Assembly: GCA_035546355.1 (NCBI GenBank)
Contig: DATKEH010000015.1
Coordinates: forward strand, 1-7,230
Source: DATKEH01 sp035546355
GTDB lineage: Bacteria > Acidobacteriota > Thermoanaerobaculia > Multivoradales > JAIOJS01
DNA length: 7,230 nt
Reading direction: 5' to 3'
The translations under genes and the position numbers were made by a program. Shown here piece by piece: positions 1 through 4,963 of this stretch (the first letter of the stretch is position 1; every line of letters starts with the position of its first letter). Under the pieces are notes generated by a model that saw nothing but the letters and a program-made list of their open reading frames with translations, did no database searches and was not told the DNA's origin.

Positions 1-631
1 AGATGTCGGCTCTCTTGTCGACGGCCACGCCCTTGGCCTGCTCGGGCGCCATGTAGGCGGCGGTCCCGAGGATCATCCCCTGAACGGTGGCGCCCAGGGT
101 GAGGGTGGGGGAGGCGGCGAGCCGGGAGGCGGAATCGGCTCTGGAGGCCGTGCCGGCGGGCTCCAGCGCCTTGGCCAGCCCGAAGTCCAGGACCTTGACC
201 TGGCCCTCGGGGGTGATCTTGACGTTCTGGGGCTTCAAGTCCCGGTGGACGATCCCCTTCTCGTGGGCCGCCTCCAGGGCCTCCGCGATCTGGCGGGCGA
301 TGGCGAGGATCTCCTCGAGGTCGAGGCGCCCGCGGGCCAGCCGCTCGGCGAGCGTCGGTCCTTCGACCAGCTCCATGACCAGGGCCTGGCGGCCGTCGCC
401 CTCCTCGAGGCCGTAGATCGAGGCGACGTTCGGGTGCTGGAGCTGGGCGAGCGCCTGGGCCTCCCGCTCGAAGCGGGTGAGGCGCTCGGCGTCGGTGGCG
501 AAGGCCTCGGGCAGGACCTTGATCGCTACCTCGCGCCGGAGCCTGGAATCGGTGGCCCGCCACACCTCGCCCATCCCGCCCTCGCCGAGCTTGGCGGTGA
601 CCCGGAAGTGCGCCAGCGTGCCGTCGATCAA
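1..631 (-). CDS. Ser/Thr protein kinase, PknB-like (N-terminal part, cut by left window edge)
   Basis: Cytoplasmic Hanks-type protein kinase that transfers phosphate from ATP to Ser/Thr of target proteins. 210 residues are visible. They show the glycine loop GEGGMGEVW (16-24), the VAIK lysine (K38), the alpha-C glutamate in FEREA (E57), the catalytic loop HRDLKPQN (129-136), the DFG motif (149-151) and GTAAYMAPEQ (189-198); the sequence ends at KRADI. All catalytic residues are present, so the kinase should be active. The start is a TTG at 631-629: an in-frame TAG lies 15 bases upstream, no ATG or GTG fits, and the first residues (LIDGTLAHFRV) align with the usual MIG-TL-HYR opening of this family. 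The RBS is weak (GGGA close to the start). Kinases of this style usually continue into a C-terminal transmembrane, TolB/WD40-like or TPR sensor part, which would lie outside the window. Its target is unknown. It is divergent from the acyl-CoA dehydrogenase gene, with no proof of a functional link. Confidence 0.95.
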   Translation of the reverse strand, partial: MIDGTLAHFRVTAKLGEGGMGEVWRATDSRLRREVAIKVLPEAFATDAERLTRFEREAQALAQLQHPNVASIYGLEEGDGRQALVMELVEGPTLAERLARGRLDLEEILAIARQIAEALEAAHEKGIVHRDLKPQNVKITPEGQVKVLDFGLAKALEPAGTASRADSASRLAASPTLTLGATVQGMILGTAAYMAPEQAKGVAVDKRADI

Positions 632-692
632 GGTCCCGGCAGTCTAGCAGCGGGCCCGGGCGGGCGGCGCTGCGGTAAGCTGCCCGCGCCGC
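632..692. promoter_or_regulatory. Compact divergent intergenic region (61 bp) between kinase and acyl-CoA dehydrogenase genes
   Basis: This is the only space for start signals of two divergent genes. On the minus strand, TGCTAGACT (TAGACT at 646-641) resembles an extended -10 box and lies 9 bases before the TTG start. On the plus strand, TGCGGTAAGCT (TAAGCT at 676-681) is a poorer -10 candidate, 11 bases before the ATG. No convincing -35 boxes are seen. Both candidates would give very short or absent leaders, which fits the weak or missing Shine-Dalgarno sequences. An 8-bp palindrome GCCCGGGC sits at 654-661, but short GC palindromes are expected by chance here. The promoter positions are inference only. 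Confidence 0.25.
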
Positions 693-1916
693 ATGCAGCT
701 CGCCCCTCCCGCGCACCTGGCGCCCCGGCTCGACGCCTACCGACGCTTCGTCGACGAGGTGCTGCTGCCGCTCGAGGGGCGCTTCCTGCTGGAGGGCTTC
801 GCCGCGGTCGAGGAGGCGCTCGGCGGGGCGCGCGAGGAGGCGCGGCGGCGGCGGCTGTGGGCGCCGCACCTGCCGCCCGACCTCGGCGGCCAGGGTCTGG
901 CGCTGGTGGACTTCGCCTGGGTGAGCCGGGTGCTCGGGCGCACCCCGCTCGGCCACTACGCGTGCCACTGCCACGCGCCCGACATCGGCACCATGGAGCT
1001 GTTGCTGGCCCATGGCTCCCCGGCGCAGCGGGAGCGCTTTCTCGCCCCGCTCGCCGCAGGCGCCGTGCGCAGCTGCTTCGCGATGACCGAGCCCGACCTG
1101 CCGGGATCGAACCCCACCTGGCTCGCCACCACCGCCCGCCGCGAGGGCGACCAGTACCAGCTCGACGGCCGCAAGTGGTTCGCCTCCTCCGCCGACGGCG
1201 CCGCCTTCGCGGTGGTGATGGCGGTCACCGACCCGGACGCGGCGCCGCACCGCCGCGCCTCCCTGTTCCTGGTTCCCACCGACACGCCTGGCTTCCAGCT
1301 GGTCGAGAACCTGTCGGTGATGGGCCATCGCGGCAGGGGCTGGGCGAGCCATGGCGAGGTCGCCTTCGAGGGGTGCCGCGTGCCGTCCGACCTGCGCATC
1401 GGCGGCGAAGGGGACGGCTTCGCGCTGGCCCAGGAGCGGCTGGGGCCCGGGCGCATCCACCACTGCATGCGCTGGCTGGGGATCGCCGACCGCGCGCTCG
1501 AGCTGCTCTGCCGCCGCGCGGCGGAGCGCCAGCTCGCTCCCGGGCGGCGCCTGGCGGAGGAGGGCGTGGTGCAGCAGTGGGTCGCCGACTCGGCTGTGGA
1601 GATCCGCGCCGCCTCGCTGCTGGTCCTCGACGCCGCCGCGTCTCTCGAGCGGGACGGCCCGCGCGGCGCCCGCGAGCCGATCTCGGCGATCAAGGTCTAC
1701 GCCGCCAGGGTGATGCTCGACGTGCTGGACCGGGCGATCCAGGCGCACGGCGCGCTCGGGGTCACCGACCGCACGCCGCTCGCCTGGTTCTGGCGTCACG
1801 AGCGGGCGGCGCGGATCTACGACGGCCCCGACGAGGTGCATCGGCGGGTGGTCGCCCGCGAGGTGCTGCGGCCCTATCTGCGGGACGCGCCGCCCCCCAC
1901 CCGGGAAACGGAGTGA
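693..1916 (+). CDS. Acyl-CoA dehydrogenase family protein, ACAD10/ACAD11 (LvaC-like) type
   Basis: FAD-dependent acyl-CoA dehydrogenase fold, 407 residues, about the normal length for a stand-alone member. Visible in order are a helical N-terminal part (1-125), the flavin/substrate motif CFAMTEP (128-134), DGRKWF (158-163) in the beta domain, the subgroup signature RLGPGRIHHCMRWLG (249-263), IQAHGALG (349-356) and the C-terminal IYDGPDEVH (375-383). In ordinary acyl-CoA dehydrogenases the catalytic glutamate sits in a YEGT motif; here Asp377 occupies that place, as in ACAD10/11. Members paired with an APH-type kinase (ACAD11, LvaC) act on phosphorylated hydroxyacyl-CoA and remove the phosphate rather than, or as well as, doing plain alpha,beta-dehydrogenation. 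The following gene is exactly such a kinase, overlapping by 4 bp, so I infer the same job; the substrate is not known. ATG 693 is the only possible start after the in-frame TAG at 645-647. There is no clear Shine-Dalgarno sequence. An ordinary branched-chain or medium-chain dehydrogenase is less likely because of the GPGRIHHCMR signature. Confidence 0.93.
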   Translation: MQLAPPAHLAPRLDAYRRFVDEVLLPLEGRFLLEGFAAVEEALGGAREEARRRRLWAPHLPPDLGGQGLALVDFAWVSRVLGRTPLGHYACHCHAPDIGTMELLLAHGSPAQRERFLAPLAAGAVRSCFAMTEPDLPGSNPTWLATTARREGDQYQLDGRKWFASSADGAAFAVVMAVTDPDAAPHRRASLFLVPTDTPGFQLVENLSVMGHRGRGWASHGEVAFEGCRVPSDLRIGGEGDGFALAQERLGPGRIHHCMRWLGIADRALELLCRRAAERQLAPGRRLAEEGVVQQWVADSAVEIRAASLLVLDAAASLERDGPRGAREPISAIKVYAARVMLDVLDRAIQAHGALGVTDRTPLAWFWRHERAARIYDGPDEVHRRVVAREVLRPYLRDAPPPTRETE

Positions 1917-3043
1917 CGGCGCGGCCCCGCGACCTGCAGCTCACCGATGCGCCGGGGGCCGTCCGCCCCGGGGAGGAGCTCCCCCTCGCCCCCCTCGCCG
2001 GGTGGCTGCGGCGCGCGCTCGCCGCCGCCGGCGAGCCGGCGCCGGCGGCGGCCCCCCTCGAGGTCCTGCAGTTCCGCCAGGGCTACTCCAACCTCACCTA
2101 CCTGCTGCGTCTGGGGGATCGCGAGCTGGTGCTGCGGCGGCCGCCGGTGGGCAGCAGGGTGGCCACCGCCCACGACATGGGGCGGGAGCACCGCATCCTG
2201 TCGCGGCTCTGGCGGGTCTTCCCGCTGGCGCCGCGCGCCCTGGCCGCCTGTGAAGACCCTTCGCTCCTGGGCGGCCCGTTCTACGTCATGGAGCGCATCC
2301 CGGGCGTCATCCTGCGCTCCCGGGTACCCGCGGGCCTGGAGCTGTCCGCCGAGCGAGCCGCGGCGCTGGGCGAGAGCTTCGTCGCCACTCTCGTCGCGCT
2401 GCACCAGGCCGACCGCGAGCGGGCCGGCCTCGCCGACCTCGGCCGCCCCCAGGGGTACGTCGCGCGTCAGGTGCAGGGGTGGAGCGAGCGCTGGCGTCAC
2501 GCCCGCGGCGAGCCGGTGCCGGCCATCGACGCCCTCGTCGACTGGCTCGAGGAGCACCGCCCGCAGGAGCGGGGCGCGGCGCTGGTGCACAACGACTTCA
2601 AGCTCGACAACCTGGTGCTCGACCCCGCGGCGCCCAGCCGGATACGCGGCGTGCTCGACTGGGAGATGGCCACCGTCGGCGACCCCTGGATGGACCTCGG
2701 CACCGCCCTCGGCTACTGGGTCGAGGCGACCGATCCGGAGCCGTTGCGCCGCCTCGCCTTCGGCCCGACCCACCTGCCGGGGATGCCCCGCCGGCGCGAG
2801 ATCGCGCAGCGCTACGCGCAGCTGGCGGCGAGCTCGACCGACCCCCTCACCGCGGCCGCAGCGTTGCGCGACCTCCCCTTCTACTACGCCTTCGGGCTGT
2901 TCAAGATCGCGGTGATCGCGCAGCAGATCTACGTCCGCTTCGCCCGCGGGTCGACCCGCGACGAGCGCTTCGCCGCCCTGCCGTTCGCCGTGCGAGCACT
3001 GGGGTGGATGGCGCTGCAGGCGGCCGAGATCGGCGAGGTGTGA
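1913..3043 (+). CDS. APH-fold phosphotransferase, LvaA / ACAD11 kinase-domain type (putative hydroxyacyl-CoA kinase)
   Basis: Aminoglycoside-phosphotransferase-fold kinase of 376 residues. The lobe order is complete: a family N-terminus (VRPGEELPL, 17-25), a nucleotide-loop equivalent FRQGYSNLTYLL (54-65), VLRRPP (73-78), TAHDMGREHRIL (85-96), the hinge FYVMERIPG (123-131), the catalytic loop HNDFKLDN (226-233, base Asp228) and the metal-binding VLDWEMATVGDPWMDLG (247-263, Asp249). These are features of the ACAD10/11 kinase domain and of LvaA rather than of antibiotic-resistance kinases. Known relatives phosphorylate the hydroxyl of 4-hydroxyacyl-CoA; the same role is inferred here. The GTG start at 1913 gives a GTGA overlap with the preceding stop codon and keeps the conserved N-terminus, and GGGAA at 1903-1907 is a plausible RBS. 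The reading frame stays open far upstream (to about 245), but that part is antisense to the kinase gene or a shadow of the dehydrogenase and is not protein-like. No small LvaB-like partner gene is visible. Confidence 0.92.
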   Translation: MTARPRDLQLTDAPGAVRPGEELPLAPLAGWLRRALAAAGEPAPAAAPLEVLQFRQGYSNLTYLLRLGDRELVLRRPPVGSRVATAHDMGREHRILSRLWRVFPLAPRALAACEDPSLLGGPFYVMERIPGVILRSRVPAGLELSAERAAALGESFVATLVALHQADRERAGLADLGRPQGYVARQVQGWSERWRHARGEPVPAIDALVDWLEEHRPQERGAALVHNDFKLDNLVLDPAAPSRIRGVLDWEMATVGDPWMDLGTALGYWVEATDPEPLRRLAFGPTHLPGMPRRREIAQRYAQLAASSTDPLTAAAALRDLPFYYAFGLFKIAVIAQQIYVRFARGSTRDERFAALPFAVRALGWMALQAAEIGEV

Positions 3044-3048
3044 GCGCA

Positions 3049-3068
3049 GCGACAGGAATCACTGCCGC
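3049..3068 (-). other. Small hairpin in the convergent junction (not a clear terminator)
   Basis: Read on the minus strand, GCGGCAG, a 6-base loop TGATTC and CTGTCGC can form a 7-bp stem with one G-U pair. The TGA stop of the DUF3999 gene starts in the loop. On the plus strand the same site has an A-C mismatch. No T tract follows on either strand, so it lacks the intrinsic-terminator signature. The convergent genes are only 15 bp apart, so any termination must take place inside or beyond the opposing coding sequence. Confidence 0.2.
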
Positions 3069-4963
3069 AACGTGCGGGCCAGCAGCCAGAGCATCGCCAG
3101 CGCCGCCAGGGCGAGGGCGGTGAGCAGCAGCGGGCGCTGCCAGCCCCCGACGGTGGCATCCTGCCGCGCCGCCAGCACCGCCGGCGCCGCCGGCAGGGCG
3201 GCCAGCACGCTTTCCATCGCCGCCAGGTCGTAGCGCGGGGGGGCGAGCCCCGAGGCGCCGGCGAGCAGCCTTACGGCGCCGGCCGGCGGCCAGGGGAAGA
3301 GCAGGTCGTGCCCCTCGACCCACCACTCCGCGTCGAGAGGGGGCAGCGGCGGATTGTCGCCGTCGTCGAAGACCAGCCGCAGGCCGGCGGCGGCCGCCGG
3401 CACCGCGCGCGTGTCGATGACCAGGCGGCAGGGCAACGGCGGCCGCGCGGCGCACTCCCAGGAGCGCCAGCCCGAGCTCCAGGCAGTAGCCGCTCCGGCC
3501 CCCGGGCGCCCCGGCAGCGGCAGCTCGAGCCGCGCCCGCCGGGAGAACGGTCCGTCGCGGGAGAGGTGCAGCGACCCGGGCGGCAGCTCCTGCTGCGGCA
3601 GCGACAGCGACAGCTCGCTGCGCCCCTCTCCTGCCGGCTCGGGGGCCACTCCCTGCCAGGCCCGCGCCGGCTCCGGGACGGCTGCGGGCAGCAGCAGGTA
3701 GGGCACCTGCCGCCCCGCCGCCACCAGCCGCAGGTCGCGAAGGTCCGCCGCGGCGGCGGCGCGCACCACCGCCGGCACCGGCAGGCGCACCAGGCCGTCG
3801 ACCACCGGCGCCGGCGCCTCCACCTCGAGCCGCGCCACCTCCCAGGAGGCGCGGAAGTCGACGTCGGGCCGCGGCGCACCGGCCGCCGGCACCCGCAGCT
3901 CCTCGCGGCCGTCGGCTCCGTTCCCCAGTGGCACCACCTGGGCCGCCGGCGCCGCGACGGCCAGGCCCGGCTCGCCCGCCGACCGGCCGGCGCCGACGGT
4001 GAGGAGGTGGCGGCCGGCCTCCTCGGCGGCCGCAGCGAGCAGCAGGGAGTCCACCCGCGCCACCACCCGCCGCAGCGCGGGGACCGCCCGCTCGCCGTAC
4101 AGCTCCAGGCGCAGCGCCGGCGCGGCGGAGCCCCGTGCCGGCACCTCGACGCGCCGCACCTCCTGCTCCACGGGTCCCCAGCGGCCCTCGGCGAGGAGGC
4201 GCCAGCTCGCCACCTCGGCCGCCGCGAGGCGGTACCCGAGCCAACCCTTCGCGGCCACCTCCAGCTCCAGGCGATGGACGCGGCGGCCGCCGCCGAGGGT
4301 CTCGAGCCGGCACACCAGGGCCTCGCCGGCGGCGGCCACGGCGCAGGGAGGCTGCAGGGTCAGGCCCTCGAGGGCGGGGTCGACGGTCACCACCTCGACG
4401 GCGGCGAGCTCGGGGAGCTCCGCCGCGCGCGGCCACAGCAGGCGCAGCCGCCGGGCGCGGCTGGCCGGGTAGTCGAGCGCGGTGCGCGACAGCCCCTGGC
4501 GCTCGCCCAGGCGGAAGAGGTCGGCGCGGGCGAGGGGCTGCCAGCCGCCGCCGGGGCGCTCTGCCTCCAGCACCACCTCCGGGGCGAGCACCGGGCGCCG
4601 GAAGGAGAACAGCAGCCGCTGGTGCCTCTCGGGCAGCGCCCCGGTATCCAGGCGCACCGCCCAACCCTGCGCCGTCTCCTCGACGGCGACCACTTCCACC
4701 GCCTGCCGCTCGGCCGCCGAGGGCAGCCGCTGCAACTCGAACGGCAGCTCGCCGCCGGAGGGTCCGGCGAGCCGCAGCAGCGCCGGGCGCGGCACCCGGT
4801 CGGCGGGCAGCGGGATGCGCAGGGGCCCACGGCTCTCTACCTGCAGCGGGTACCGCGTCACCGGCAGCGACAGGGTCTCGGCCGGTGCGGCAGCCGCCGC
4901 GAGCCCGGCGATCCCCGCGGCGACGGCCGCCAGCTGCCACCCCACCCGGGCTGCGCGACTCAT
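3059..4963 (-). CDS. DUF3999 family envelope protein with signal peptide and C-terminal membrane anchor
   Basis: 634-residue protein of unknown function. An N-terminal signal peptide (two arginines, then a hydrophobic Ala-rich stretch, likely cleaved after APA at about residue 28) and one C-terminal transmembrane helix (about 610-628, followed by ARTLRQ) predict a large extracytoplasmic beta-rich body anchored in the inner membrane. DUF3999 hallmarks are ADLRDLRLVAAGRQVPY (406-422), DNPPLPPLDAEWW (536-548) and APPRYDLA (574-581) before the anchor. It is longer than the roughly 450 residues I recall for the family. The extra part looks like a second, more diverged copy of the same module (about 30-330, then 365-590). 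The start ATG lies in an ATGA overlap with the DUF2339 stop codon and has a good RBS; the pair is therefore translationally coupled, and the two families commonly occur as neighbours. The biochemical role is unknown; a complex with the DUF2339 protein is inferred from gene linkage only. Confidence 0.88.
   Translation of the reverse strand: MSRAARVGWQLAAVAAGIAGLAAAAAPAETLSLPVTRYPLQVESRGPLRIPLPADRVPRPALLRLAGPSGGELPFELQRLPSAAERQAVEVVAVEETAQGWAVRLDTGALPERHQRLLFSFRRPVLAPEVVLEAERPGGGWQPLARADLFRLGERQGLSRTALDYPASRARRLRLLWPRAAELPELAAVEVVTVDPALEGLTLQPPCAVAAAGEALVCRLETLGGGRRVHRLELEVAAKGWLGYRLAAAEVASWRLLAEGRWGPVEQEVRRVEVPARGSAAPALRLELYGERAVPALRRVVARVDSLLLAAAAEEAGRHLLTVGAGRSAGEPGLAVAAPAAQVVPLGNGADGREELRVPAAGAPRPDVDFRASWEVARLEVEAPAPVVDGLVRLPVPAVVRAAAAADLRDLRLVAAGRQVPYLLLPAAVPEPARAWQGVAPEPAGEGRSELSLSLPQQELPPGSLHLSRDGPFSRRARLELPLPGRPGAGAATAWSSGWRSWECAARPPLPCRLVIDTRAVPAAAAGLRLVFDDGDNPPLPPLDAEWWVEGHDLLFPWPPAGAVRLLAGASGLAPPRYDLAAMESVLAALPAAPAVLAARQDATVGGWQRPLLLTALALAALAMLWLLARTLRQ

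Noticed and set aside
97..113. G-rich run that might form a G-quadruplex
   Set aside because: It has only three good G tracts plus a GG and lies inside the kinase coding sequence, where it encodes ordinary Pro/Thr/Leu residues of the activation segment.
245..1912. Upstream extension of the phosphotransferase reading frame, giving an apparent 932-residue protein
   Set aside because: It is antisense to clear kinase motifs up to 631 and then a shifted frame over a clear acyl-CoA dehydrogenase. The translation is Arg/Gly/Ala-rich and unlike any domain. The true gene starts at GTG 1913.
1874..2773. Minus-strand 299-residue frame opposite the phosphotransferase
   Set aside because: No recognisable domain, and the sense strand has complete kinase motifs throughout.
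1913..3043. Aminoglycoside-resistance phosphotransferase
   Set aside because: It shares the APH fold only. The FRQGYSNLTYLL, HNDFKLDN and VLDWEMATVGDP motifs and the coupled ACAD10/11-type gene point to acyl-CoA metabolism.
3049..3068. Hairpin as an intrinsic terminator for either convergent gene
   Set aside because: No T tract follows on either strand, and the plus-strand stem has a mismatch. It is kept only as a low-confidence structural feature.
2901..4940. Minus-strand 679-residue frame overlapping DUF3999 in another phase
   Set aside because: It is almost entirely Ala/Gly/Arg low complexity, a frame-shifted reading of the real gene.
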